Shown one piece after another: positions 34,702 through 42,410 of a stretch of 64,000 bases of DNA. Numbering within the stretch: the first letter of the stretch is position 1; every line of letters starts with the position of its first letter. The stretch comes from Granulicella aggregans (GTDB taxonomy: Bacteria > Acidobacteriota > Terriglobia > Terriglobales > Acidobacteriaceae), in the NCBI RefSeq assembly GCF_025685565.1, contig NZ_JAGSYE010000001.1, positions 992,001 through 1,056,000 of the forward strand. The letters run 5' to 3'. The notes beneath the pieces are model-generated. The model ran no database searches. It was not told the origin of the DNA and worked only from the letters and a program-made list of their open reading frames with translations. Made by a program: the position numbers and the translations under genes.

Positions 34702-35814
34702 GTGAATAACCAAGACACGACTGCGGTTCTTTCCCCTATTTCAGCGCAGGCAGAAGAGATAGAAACGAGCTCTTTGCCTGCAGCGACGCCGAGTGCGTCA
34801 GGCGCGTCTTCCCTTAGTGGACAAAGACTGGTCGCGTCCAGCCCCGAGAAGAAAAAGACCGGGAAGCTGGGCGAGGACAGGCGCTTCAAGATCTTTTCAG
34901 GAACCTCGAACCGGGAGCTTGCAGAGGAAGTCTGCAAGTTTGTCGGCGTTCCGCTGGGCGAGACTCGGCTGCAGCGCTTCTCGGATGGCGAGGTCCACTT
35001 TCAACTTTTAGAAAACGTCCGCGGTGCGGACGTCTTCCTGATTCAGCCCACGTGTTTTCCCGTGGACCAGCATCTGCTTGAACTGCTGATCATGATGGAC
35101 GCGCTGAAGCGCGCTTCGGCTGGCAGGATCACGGTGGTGATTCCGTACTACGGCTATGCACGGCAGGACCGTAAGGACCGGCCGCGTGTCGCGATCACCT
35201 CCAAGCTGGTGGCCGATCTGCTGACGACGGCTGGTGCTAATCGGGCTTTGCTGGTTGATTTGCATGCGGCGCAGATTCAGGGCTTCTTCAATATCCCGGT
35301 CGATCATTTATTCGCCAGCCCGGTGCTGGTGAGCTACTTCCGGGACATGAAGCTGCCGAACCTGACCGTGGTCTCACCGGATGCGGGAGGCGTAGAACGC
35401 GCGCGCTTCTTCGCGAAGAAGCTGGATGTTCCGCTCGCCATTGTCGATAAGCGGCGGACGGACATCAACGTTACGGAAGTGATGAATGTGATCGGCGATG
35501 TACGCGGGCGAACCTGCCTGATCCTCGACGACATTATCGACACGGCTGGAACGCTGGTGAAGACTGCCGATGCGTTGCTGGCGCAGGGTGCTGAAGAGGT
35601 TTATGCGTGCGCAAGCCATGCCGTGCTTTCGGGCCCGGCGGTAGAGCGCATTGCAGCATCACGGCTGAAGGAAGTGGTCGTGACGAATACGATTCCGCTG
35701 CGCGAGGATGCGCAGAAGGTGTCGAAGATCAAGGTGCTTTCGGTTGCGGGGCTTCTGGGCCGGGCGATCGAGAGCATTCACATGGAGACCAGCGTCAGTA
35801 CGCTGTTCAACTAA
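34702..35814 (+). CDS. prs: Ribose-phosphate pyrophosphokinase
   Basis: Makes PRPP from ribose 5-phosphate and ATP for nucleotide, His and Trp synthesis. The core begins near residue 61 (FKIFSGTSNRELAEEVCKF) and includes YYGYARQDRKDRPR, DLHAAQIQGFFNIPVDHL and the PRPP loop CLILDDIIDTAGTL. At 370 aa it is longer than the usual 310-320 because of about 55 Ser/Ala-rich N-terminal residues. The GTG start follows GGAGG by about 8 bases and no other ATG lies before the core, so the extension is probably real. The L25 gene follows 100 bases downstream. Confidence 0.95.
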   Translation: MNNQDTTAVLSPISAQAEEIETSSLPAATPSASGASSLSGQRLVASSPEKKKTGKLGEDRRFKIFSGTSNRELAEEVCKFVGVPLGETRLQRFSDGEVHFQLLENVRGADVFLIQPTCFPVDQHLLELLIMMDALKRASAGRITVVIPYYGYARQDRKDRPRVAITSKLVADLLTTAGANRALLVDLHAAQIQGFFNIPVDHLFASPVLVSYFRDMKLPNLTVVSPDAGGVERARFFAKKLDVPLAIVDKRRTDINVTEVMNVIGDVRGRTCLILDDIIDTAGTLVKTADALLAQGAEEVYACASHAVLSGPAVERIAASRLKEVVVTNTIPLREDAQKVSKIKVLSVAGLLGRAIESIHMETSVSTLFN

Positions 35815-35916
35815 ACGCAGAACTGCAAAGTTTTGTAACAGCCGCGAGGAAAGAGCTCGTAGCAAATGAGCAAAGGGAGCGGAGCTCAACTCCGTGCCCG
35901 AAAGGAATGAAACATC

Positions 35917-36597
35917 ATGGCAAACCCCACTTTTGATGCTGTCGTCGCAACTCCGCGCGAAGGTAAGTTCAACAAAAATGCAGCTCGCCGCGTTCGTGTA
36001 GCCGGCAAGATTCCCGCAGTGGTTTATGGCGCGGGACAGGATGCCGTTGCGGTCACGGTTGACCCCAAGGTCATCACCAAGATTCTGCACTCCGAGTCTG
36101 GACACAACACCATCTTCGACCTGAACGTTGAAGGTGCGTCGCCGGTTAAGGCGATGATCGTGGACTGGCAGAACGAGCCCATCAAGGGCAAGCTGCTGCA
36201 CATCGACCTGAAGCGTATTGCGATGAACAAGGCGATGCGGGTTTCGGTCCCTGTGGTTCTGGTTGGTATCCCGGTGGGGGTGAAGGCTCAGGGCGGCGTT
36301 CTCGAGCATGTCATGCGCGAGGTCGAGATCGAGTGCCTCCCGAACGACATTCCGAGCCACCTCGATATCGATGTGACCGGGCTTGAGCTCTACGGCGTGA
36401 TCCATCTGTCGGACCTGCCGCACTCGGGCAGCATCAAGTATCTCGGCGAAGAGAACGCGACTGTCGCCCACGTTGTGGCGACGAAGGAAGAGGCAGTGGC
36501 TGAGCCGGTTGCGGCAGCTGAGCCGGAAGTTGCGAAGAAGGGTAAGACGGACGCTCCTGCTGCGGCTGCGCCGGCTGCGGACGCGAAGAAGAAGTAG
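35917..36597 (+). CDS. rplY: 50S ribosomal protein L25/general stress protein Ctc
   Basis: Two-domain bL25 (Ctc form), 226 aa, binding 5S rRNA. The N-terminal domain has GKFNKNAARRVRVAGKIPAVVYG. The TL5/Ctc beta domain follows. The C-terminal tail from about 190 is Ala/Glu/Lys-rich low complexity. GAAAGGAATG lies ahead of the ATG. The order prs, ctc, pth followed by ribosomal genes is common in bacteria. Confidence 0.93.
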   Translation: MANPTFDAVVATPREGKFNKNAARRVRVAGKIPAVVYGAGQDAVAVTVDPKVITKILHSESGHNTIFDLNVEGASPVKAMIVDWQNEPIKGKLLHIDLKRIAMNKAMRVSVPVVLVGIPVGVKAQGGVLEHVMREVEIECLPNDIPSHLDIDVTGLELYGVIHLSDLPHSGSIKYLGEENATVAHVVATKEEAVAEPVAAAEPEVAKKGKTDAPAAAAPAADAKKK

Positions 36598-36913
36598 GCG
36601 GTGCCGGTTCTACTGGGTTAGCGTTTTACGTCCCATCCATCGCTCTGCCACCCCAGCGAACCAAGAGCGTTCGCCGGGGACCCCGGACGCTGCGATGGAT
36701 GGGGCACCCGGTATCAAGTGGCGCGAGGAAAGAAAGCAGGTCCTCCGACTTCCCACCCCAACGAGCAAAAAAGCGCTCGTCGGAGACCCCGGATCGTCGA
36801 AGGATGACAAAGGTTGGGTTTGTGGCGGACCCACTCATCGCGATACGGCTGCGATGAATGGGGCACAAGATGTACCAGGGTTTTGATTTTGAAGTGCAGT
36901 GAGGAATTAGGAC
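36598..36913 (+). repeat. Nested palindromic repeats (A with E, B-like with E, A)
   Basis: An A copy at 36629-36710 is long because a second palindrome, module E (36648-36687), sits in its loop. The A arms CCATCGC (36637-36643) and GCGATGG (36692-36698) still pair. A second E copy at 36753-36793 lies between B-like outer arms TCCTCCGAC and GTCGAAGGA (36741-36808). E inner arms are GCGAAC/GTTCGC in one copy and ACGAGC/GCTCGT in the other. A plain A copy follows at 36824-36868. No gene is seen in this 316-base gap. Confidence 0.8.
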
Positions 36914-37513
36914 GTGAAGCTGATTGTCGGTCTCGGCAACCCCGGTATCGAGTATCAGTTCACACCGCACAACGCCGGGTTTCTGGCGGTCGATCGCATC
37001 GCAGAGGATTGCGGCGTGACGATTGCCAACCGGCGGGGCAGGGCTCTGACGGCAAAGGCCAGGTTTGCAGGGCAAGAGGTCCTGCTGGCCAAGCCGGAGA
37101 CGTTTATGAACCTGAGCGGGCTTTCAGTGGCCGCTTTGTTGCGGGAGTTGGAGATTGGGCCGGAGCGGATGGCAGAGGACATGGTTGTTCTCTACGACGA
37201 GCTGGCCATTCCGCTGGGCACGATTCGCATCCGCGAGCGTGGATCGGCGGGAGGGCACAACGGGGTGAAGTCGATCTCCGGGGTGCTGGGCACGGAGGAG
37301 TGGACGCGGATACGGATCGGGGTCGGGAAACCGCCGCTCGAGAGTGGACGCGAGGTGAAGGCAGGCGGGAAGGACTACCTGCTGTCACCGTTCCGCAAGC
37401 AGGAGCTTGTGGTGCTGGATCAGGTGCTCGACCGGGTCACGAAGGCGGTCGAGACAATTTTGACCCGTGGCGCGGGACCCGCGATGAGCGCGTTCAATGG
37501 CAATGCGGGGTAG
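36914..37513 (+). CDS. pth: Peptidyl-tRNA hydrolase
   Basis: Releases peptides from peptidyl-tRNA dropped by ribosomes. All catalytic residues of the bacterial Pth family are visible: N9 (GLGNPG), H19 (TPHNAGF), the KPETFMNLSG motif with its Asn (N66), D95 (VLYDEL) and GGHNGVKSI. The length of 199 aa is normal. The start is GTG at 36914, after GGAATTAGGAC. It is separated from L25 by repeats, so it may have its own promoter. Confidence 0.95.
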   Translation: MKLIVGLGNPGIEYQFTPHNAGFLAVDRIAEDCGVTIANRRGRALTAKARFAGQEVLLAKPETFMNLSGLSVAALLRELEIGPERMAEDMVVLYDELAIPLGTIRIRERGSAGGHNGVKSISGVLGTEEWTRIRIGVGKPPLESGREVKAGGKDYLLSPFRKQELVVLDQVLDRVTKAVETILTRGAGPAMSAFNGNAG

Positions 37514-37775
37514 AGTTTTACGTCCCACCCATTCCGGCGATGAAACCGCCGTTATGGATGGGGCACCCGGGCGGTTTGGGTGTCCGGGGATAAAAGCGAA
37601 ATGCGGGGGTCTCTCCACTGCGCCACGCGATAATACCGCGTGGCTTCGGTCAAGATGACGGTTCGTATATCGGTTCGGAAGAAGTGGCAGTAGAGGCAGG
37701 ATATTTCCAAACCGTCGTGTGCAGACGATACGCATGCGCGGTGCGAAGCAGAACTTCGCAGAAAGAAGTAAACGA
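37514..37775 (+). repeat. A and B repeats between pth and rpsF
   Basis: An A copy at 37521-37569 (loop GGCGATGAAACCGCC) and a B copy at 37597-37660 whose inner stem is CCACGCG/CGCGTGG around ATAATAC. A leader of about 110 bases for rpsF follows. A longer rpsF frame opens at 37719 but is not believed. Confidence 0.8.
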
Positions 37776-38231
37776 ATGAATCGTACCTACGAAATCATGT
37801 TCATCGTCCGTCCGGACGTTGAAGAAGCCGACCTGGACAAGCTGATCGAAGGATTCTCCGGAAACGTCACCTCGGGTGGCGGCGAAGTGAAGTCCGTTGA
37901 GAAGATGGGCCGCCGCCGTCTCGCCTATACCGTCCGCAAGTTCAACGACGGCTTCTACGTGCTGCTGAACATCGCCGCCGAAGGCAAGCTGATCACCGAG
38001 ATCGAGCGCCGTCTCCGCGTGACCGAGCAGGTCATCAAGTTCATTACCGTGCGCATGGACGAAGAAGAGAAGCGTCTGGCGAAGGTGAAGGCGATCCGCG
38101 ACACCAAGGTGAAGCGCAGCGCACAGCCCGCGCAGTTCCAGCCCCAAGCTCCGGTTGCGGCTGCTCCGGCAGTTGCTGCTCCGGTGGTTGAAGAGGCCCC
38201 GGCTGCTGCAGAGCCTGTCGCCGCAGTCTAA
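37776..38231 (+). CDS. rpsF: 30S ribosomal protein S6
   Basis: bS6, which binds 16S rRNA together with S18. MNRTYEIMFIVRPDVEEADL and GRRRLAYTVRKFNDGFYVL are typical. The ATG at 37776 follows AGAAAGAAG and starts at the conserved N-terminus; the upstream frame to 37719 lacks similarity. The last 45 residues or so are an Ala/Pro/Glu-rich tail, seen in many bS6 proteins. First gene of an rpsF-rpsR-rplI operon that lacks ssb between S6 and S18. Confidence 0.95.
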   Translation: MNRTYEIMFIVRPDVEEADLDKLIEGFSGNVTSGGGEVKSVEKMGRRRLAYTVRKFNDGFYVLLNIAAEGKLITEIERRLRVTEQVIKFITVRMDEEEKRLAKVKAIRDTKVKRSAQPAQFQPQAPVAAAPAVAAPVVEEAPAAAEPVAAV

Positions 38232-38409
38232 ATCTGCCTCCGGTAGATTGCGATTTCTTCGCTGGACCGCGCCTGCGCAGCCCGGCACATGAGTTTCCAC
38301 CCTGCTTCCACCGATTCCGTCTCTCATGCAAGATGTGAGGACGTTCAGAGACTCCATTGCGAGTCTGGGTCGGCCCGGCGGCACTCCACCATCCGAAAGG
38401 GATATCACC

Positions 38410-38775
38410 ATGGCTGACGAAACCAGCACCCCGAATACCGCTCCCGCAGCAGCGAGCGAGCACACTCCCAGCCCCCGTCCGGCGTATGCCGGTCCCGGCG
38501 GTCCCCGTCCTCCGCGTCCTGCGGGCGCTCCTGGCGCAGGCGGCCCTGGCGGTCGTAAGTTCTTCCGCCGCAAGAAGGTCTGCAAGTTCTGCACGGAGAA
38601 GATCGACTCGATCAGCTACCGCGACGTTCGCCTGCTTCAGGGCTTCGTGGCCGAGCGCGGCAAGATCATTCCGCGCCGTCTGAGCGGCGTTTGCACGCGC
38701 CACCAGCGCCGCCTCTCGCTCGCTATCAAGCAGTCGCGCAACATTGCCCTGCTGGCCTTCGCCGCGCGCTTCTAA
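38410..38775 (+). CDS. rpsR: 30S ribosomal protein S18
   Basis: bS18 with core from about residue 50 ([25 protein letters not shown]) to [20 protein letters not shown]. An N-terminal extension of about 45 residues is rich in Pro, Gly and Ala. Cysteines in VCKFC and GVCTRH leave a possible metal site. The ATG at 38410 follows AAAGGGA; the frame is open upstream to 38326 but without similarity. Confidence 0.94.
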   Translation: MADETSTPNTAPAAASEHTPSPRPAYAGPGGPRPPRPAGAPGAGGPGGRKFFRRKKVCKFCTEKIDSISYRDVRLLQGFVAERGKIIPRRLSGVCTRHQRRLSLAIKQSRNIALLAFAARF

Positions 38776-38840
38776 GCGGAACCTGACGGACAACTCATTC
38801 GCGGATCTATTCCGCAGTAATCGACATTCGGAGAATTGCA

Positions 38841-39314
38841 ATGGAAGTCATTCTGAAAGAAGACGTCAACAAGCTGGGCCACCGTGGCGATGTCGTCAAG
38901 GTTGCCGACGGCTACGGGCGCAACTACCTCCTTCCCGGGAAGCTCGCCATCGAGGCGACGCTTGCCAACCGCGCCGTCATCGAACAGATGAAGGGCTCGG
39001 CTATCCGTAAGTCTGCCAAAGAGAAGGCGTCGGCTGAAGAGCTGGCCAAGACCCTCTCGCAGGTTGAGCTCACGTTCGAGCGCAAGACGGGCGAGAACGA
39101 TCACCTCTTCGGTTCGGTTACGTCGGGCGATATCGCTCACCAGCTCGAACTGCAGGGCTACACCATCGATCGTCGTAAGATCTCGCTGGAAGAGCCGCTG
39201 AAGTCGCTCGGCGAGTACCATGTGCCGATCAAGCTGCACCGCGAAGTCACCAGCCACATCAAGGTGACGGTGAAGGCTGAGGACAGCGAGACCGAGGCTG
39301 TCGCGGTAGCGTAA
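38841..39314 (+). CDS. rplI: 50S ribosomal protein L9
   Basis: bL9, 157 aa. The N-domain MEVILKEDVNKLGHRGDVVKVADGYGRNYLLPG is diagnostic, followed by the connecting helix and C-terminal rRNA-binding domain (GSVTSGDIAHQLELQGYTIDR). Last gene of the rpsF-rpsR-rplI operon, ending before a B repeat and a strong terminator. Confidence 0.95.
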   Translation: MEVILKEDVNKLGHRGDVVKVADGYGRNYLLPGKLAIEATLANRAVIEQMKGSAIRKSAKEKASAEELAKTLSQVELTFERKTGENDHLFGSVTSGDIAHQLELQGYTIDRRKISLEEPLKSLGEYHVPIKLHREVTSHIKVTVKAEDSETEAVAVA

Positions 39315-39424
39315 GGACTGCTGGTTGAAGTAAGAACAAAGCAAATGCGGGGGTCTCTCCACTGCGCCACGCGATAAGGCCGCGTGGCTTCGGTCGAGAT
39401 GACGTTTCGTAGGGGTAGGACAAG
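39315..39424 (+). repeat. B repeat between rplI and its terminator
   Basis: A B copy at 39342-39404 has inner stem CCACGCG/CGCGTGG around ATAAGGC and lies inside the predicted 3' UTR of the ribosomal operon. Confidence 0.8.
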
Positions 39425-39469
39425 AACCGCCTGACTATCGAGAGATCGATGGTGGGCGGTTTTGTTTTT
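39425..39469 (+). terminator. Rho-independent terminator of rpsF-rpsR-rplI
   Basis: AACCGCC (39425-39431) pairs perfectly with GGCGGTT (39455-39461), followed by TTTGTTTTTG. The loop contains a smaller ATCGA/TCGAT pairing. This is the clearest intrinsic terminator in the window. Confidence 0.85.
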
Positions 39470-39516
39470 GGCCGATGATGACCGGCTTCTGTCAACTTGT
39501 GTTGATGCGGCGCGGC

Positions 39517-39522
39517 CATAAT
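39517..39522 (+). promoter_or_regulatory. -10 element CATAAT of a probable leaderless gene
   Basis: CATAAT ends 6 bases before the ATG at 39529, placing the transcript start at the A of the start codon. No Shine-Dalgarno sequence is present. Confidence 0.4.
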
Positions 39523-39528
39523 TCAGTT

Positions 39529-40284
39529 ATGACTGGACGTCGATCTTTTCTGCAAACGGGCATTGCTGCGGCGCTGCTGCCTGCGGCGCGTGCGGCCGAC
39601 GCCGTTCCTTTGCCAACTAACTTTCCGGCTCAGCTTCAGGAGGCGCTGGCGACGGCGCTTGACGATCCGAAGGTGGCGGCCAAGCTCGCGCCCGTACTTC
39701 TGGATGTGGGGTTCACCTGGGATGCGCCTTGGCAGCCGGCTGCGGGATTTCAAACGATTGTGGCGTATAGCTTTGGCAATCGTCCTGCGGCTTCGGGGAC
39801 GACGAGACCTTTGCCGGGCCCGATGAACGAGACGTTGGCTAAGGCGGTGGTTGAGGCGCAACGGAGGAGTAGAGCGGCTACGATCTATGCGCAGTGGGAG
39901 ATTGCGAGCTTTCTTGCCGGACGCGACGGGATTGGTAGAGTGGTGGCCATCAACCCGGTCGTTGCTGCCGATGGTTCCGTCAAGTACCTGAGCACGGACG
40001 GCGTGGCCGAGGCGATCGTGACGATGGTGGGCGGCGACGCGAAGAAGCTAGGGCGGGTGTGCGTGATCGGGCATCACGATCATTCGAAGCGATGCGTCGA
40101 GACCTCGCGGGCTAGGGGGATGGACGCGTGGGTGATGGAGGGGTTGCCGCTGCCGGTGAACTATGATGCGGAGTCTGACCAGGCTTGGACGCGGGACCGG
40201 GAGATCTACCTGATCCACGATATGTTCGCGCAGCTGGGACAGATTCGGGCGGCACTGATTGCGCCGCCAAAGGCTAAGAGTTAG
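39529..40284 (+). CDS. Hypothetical exported protein with Tat-like signal
   Basis: The function is not recognised. The N-terminus TGRRSFLQTGIAAALLPAARA looks like a twin-arginine signal (R-R-S-F-L). The mature part of about 230 aa is mixed alpha/beta, with GHHDHSKRCVETSRARGMDAW and YAQWEIASFLAG as the most conserved-looking parts. HHDHS resembles a metal or nucleotide contact but gives no family. ATG 39529 is preferred over 39475 because it begins the signal and is positioned by a -10 element. Confidence 0.7.
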   Translation: MTGRRSFLQTGIAAALLPAARAADAVPLPTNFPAQLQEALATALDDPKVAAKLAPVLLDVGFTWDAPWQPAAGFQTIVAYSFGNRPAASGTTRPLPGPMNETLAKAVVEAQRRSRAATIYAQWEIASFLAGRDGIGRVVAINPVVAADGSVKYLSTDGVAEAIVTMVGGDAKKLGRVCVIGHHDHSKRCVETSRARGMDAWVMEGLPLPVNYDAESDQAWTRDREIYLIHDMFAQLGQIRAALIAPPKAKS

Positions 40285-40420
40285 GGTTGTGCGTTCTGCA
40301 GAACGGCGGTTATACGATCCGCATACGTCCCACCCATCCTCGCAAACGACGCGAGGATGGATGGGGCACCCGAGCTGTTGAGGCCGGTCGGGATCTCTGA
40401 CGCACTACGTTGGTTGGTTC
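40285..40420 (+). repeat. Long-form A repeat, second copy
   Basis: 40298-40409 matches 1536-1645 over about 110 bases, including flanks gcagaacgg, gatccgcatacg, ttgaggccggtc and gcactac outside the A core (40326-40372, inner arms CATCCTCGC/GCGAGGATG). It fills the gap between convergent genes. Confidence 0.85.
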
Positions 40421-41293
40421 CTATTTCGCTGGGTCTAAGAGCTTGTCGCGCAGGCTTTGGATGTTGGATGGGCTGAGTTTGAGGCCTTGGGAGACGTAGT
40501 TGTCGAAGGAGCCGTAGCGGGTGTCGATGGCGGCGAAGGCCGCCGAGAGATAGTTGGGGTCGACGCCCATGAGGACTTTGATTGAGTCGGGCGGAAGACC
40601 GGCCAGTGGACTTGCTGCGGCAGCGTTTGTGGCCGTGGTCGTAGCGGCTGCATGGAGTCGGGCCATCTGGGCGGGGACGGCGTCGTTGCTGCGGAGGTAG
40701 TCGGCTTCGACGGTGGCCTGGGGAACGCCGAGGACGCGGAGGAGGACTGCCGAGACGATGCCGGTGCGATCCTTGCCGGCGGTGCAGTGGATGATTGCAG
40801 GTTCGTCGCCGGTAGCAAGGTCGTGGAGGATGGTGCCGATCTCGGGGGCTCCGTCGAGGGCGATCTGGATGGTGATGGCCTTCATGCCGTCCTTCACCTG
40901 GTCTGAGCCGGTGCCGTTCGCGAAGATTCGCCGCATGGAGCTTGACGGGGCTTCCGTCGCGGGGAAGCCTACCGAGATGGGAATTAGCGTGGGCTGGGCG
41001 ATCGTCCAGTGCGTGGGAGCGGCGGCGCGTTCGGCGTCGGTGCGGAGATCGAAGACGTAGTGGATGTGCAGGGGTGCGAGGGCGTCGAAGTCTGGACTCG
41101 TGAGATGGCTTAGTTCGCCGGAGCGATAGATCATGCCGTTGCGGACGGTGCGGCCGTCGGAGGTGCGAATGCCGCCGAGGTCGCGGAAGTTGAGAGCTCC
41201 GGTGACCGTGGGCGCGGAGATGGTTTGGGCGGACGCAACGCCGGAGAGCAGAAGGGAAAGGAAGAGAGCTGATCGCACAATTCTTGATAGCAC
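40421..41293 (-). CDS. Exported protein-tyrosine phosphatase (Y_phosphatase3/PtpB-like)
   Basis: Cysteine phosphatase with signal peptide ALFLSLLLSGVASAQ. NFRDLGG (residues 35-41) and the P-loop HCTAGKDRTG (Cys170, Arg176) are the hallmarks of the PtpB-type family. A downstream helix with EADYLRSND is typical. Export suggests action in the periplasm or outside the cell on phosphoproteins, phosphoinositides or phosphosugars; family members are multi-specific. No partner gene adjoins it. Confidence 0.9.
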   Translation of the reverse strand: MLSRIVRSALFLSLLLSGVASAQTISAPTVTGALNFRDLGGIRTSDGRTVRNGMIYRSGELSHLTSPDFDALAPLHIHYVFDLRTDAERAAAPTHWTIAQPTLIPISVGFPATEAPSSSMRRIFANGTGSDQVKDGMKAITIQIALDGAPEIGTILHDLATGDEPAIIHCTAGKDRTGIVSAVLLRVLGVPQATVEADYLRSNDAVPAQMARLHAAATTTATNAAAASPLAGLPPDSIKVLMGVDPNYLSAAFAAIDTRYGSFDNYVSQGLKLSPSNIQSLRDKLLDPAK

Positions 41294-41366
41294 TGGCGGG
41301 CCGGGATCGCTTCAATGGGGAGTGAAAGCTCTCGCTGGCGCTCGAATTTCTCTAAACTAGAAGAGT

Positions 41367-42083
41367 ATGTACACCGTTGCTGCTTACTATCGGTTTCTGC
41401 CGCTGGCTGATCCTGCGGGTTTGCGCGAGGACTTGCGTGCGGCGTTCGTGGGGAGCGACCTGCTGGGGACGACGCTGATCGCGCCCGAGGGTGTGAATGG
41501 GACGATGGCTGGATCGGCGGAGACGATTGATCGGCTGCTGAGTCTGCTGGGCGAGCGAGTCGGGCTTGAGCGGGGCGAGGTGAAGTTTTCGACGGCGGAG
41601 ACGCCGCCTTTTCGGCGTCTGAAGTTCAAGCTGAAGCGCGAGATTATTACCTTTCGCGGTGCGGAGGTCGATCCGGCGCGGCCGGGGAAGTATGTCGAGG
41701 CGAAGGAGTGGAACGCGCTGCTGGCTGACCCCGAAGTGCTGGTGCTGGATACGCGAAATACGTATGAGTCGGAGATGGGAAGCTTTGCCGGAGCGGTGAA
41801 GCCTCCGCTCGAGACGTTTTCGGACTTCGCGACGTACGTGAAGGAGCAGCTCGATCCGGAGAGGCATCGTCGGGTGGCGATGTTTTGTACGGGCGGGATT
41901 CGGTGCGAGAAGGCCTCGGCGTATATGCTGCAGCAGGGGTTTCCGGAGGTCTTTCATCTGAAGGGCGGGATTCTGAAGTACCTCGAAGAGGTGCCGGTGG
42001 AGGCGAGCAAGTGGGATGGGGAGTGCTACATCTTCGATGAGCGGGTGTCGGTGGGGCATGGGGACTTCGCTGACGGAGAGTAA
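41367..42083 (+). CDS. trhO: tRNA uridine(34) hydroxylase TrhO (rhodanese-like)
   Basis: Oxygen-dependent 5-hydroxylation of tRNA U34. The N-terminal acylphosphatase-like domain has GTTLIAPEGVNGTMAGS. The rhodanese domain has VLDTRNTYESEMGSF and active-site loop CTGGIRCEKAS (Cys174). At 238 aa it is shorter than E. coli TrhO (350) and lacks the C-terminal Cys-rich extension, as in other short members. TAAACT at 41353 and AGAAGAG next to the ATG leave promoter and ribosome site ambiguous. Confidence 0.9.
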   Translation: MYTVAAYYRFLPLADPAGLREDLRAAFVGSDLLGTTLIAPEGVNGTMAGSAETIDRLLSLLGERVGLERGEVKFSTAETPPFRRLKFKLKREIITFRGAEVDPARPGKYVEAKEWNALLADPEVLVLDTRNTYESEMGSFAGAVKPPLETFSDFATYVKEQLDPERHRRVAMFCTGGIRCEKASAYMLQQGFPEVFHLKGGILKYLEEVPVEASKWDGECYIFDERVSVGHGDFADGE

Positions 42084-42410
42084 AGGCAAGGACAGAAACG
42101 AAATGCGGGGGTCTCTCCACTTCGCATCGCGATAAGGCTGCGATGCTTCGGTCGAGATGCCGTTTCTGTAGGTGGGGGAGGGCCCAGGTATGAGTTGCTA
42201 TCCCACATCTCAGAAGCGAGATGTGGGCACCCGGCAGCCGTTGTCTGCATCGCGCACGCGTCGGTGGCTGTCCCACTCATCGCGATCGTGCCGCGATAAA
42301 TGGGGCACAATGCGGGGGCGAATGGGGCACAGAGTTGTATAGTGGCGTAACCGACGCTTTCCAATTCCAACTCCTCTCAACCACGCGGATTTCTTCCGCC
42401 GAGGTCCCGT
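42084..42410 (+). repeat. B and two A repeats, then promoter of the amine oxidase gene
   Basis: A B copy at 42099-42162 has inner hairpin ATCGCGATAAGGCTGCGAT. A copies lie at 42200-42233 (arms ATCTC/GAGAT) and 42271-42309 (CATCGCG/CGCGATA). TATAGT near 42334 may be the -10 for the gene at 42411, leaving a leader of about 70 bases. No gene is in this 327-base gap. Confidence 0.75.

Noticed and set aside
40281..41315. 344-codon minus-strand frame over the tyrosine phosphatase
   Set aside because: Arg/His/Pro-rich shadow of the real phosphatase frame at 40421-41293, and it begins within a palindromic repeat.
10801..42309. CRISPR array suggested by many similar short repeats
   Set aside because: Spacing is irregular, copies are scattered between genes over tens of kb, and there are no uniform spacers or cas genes.
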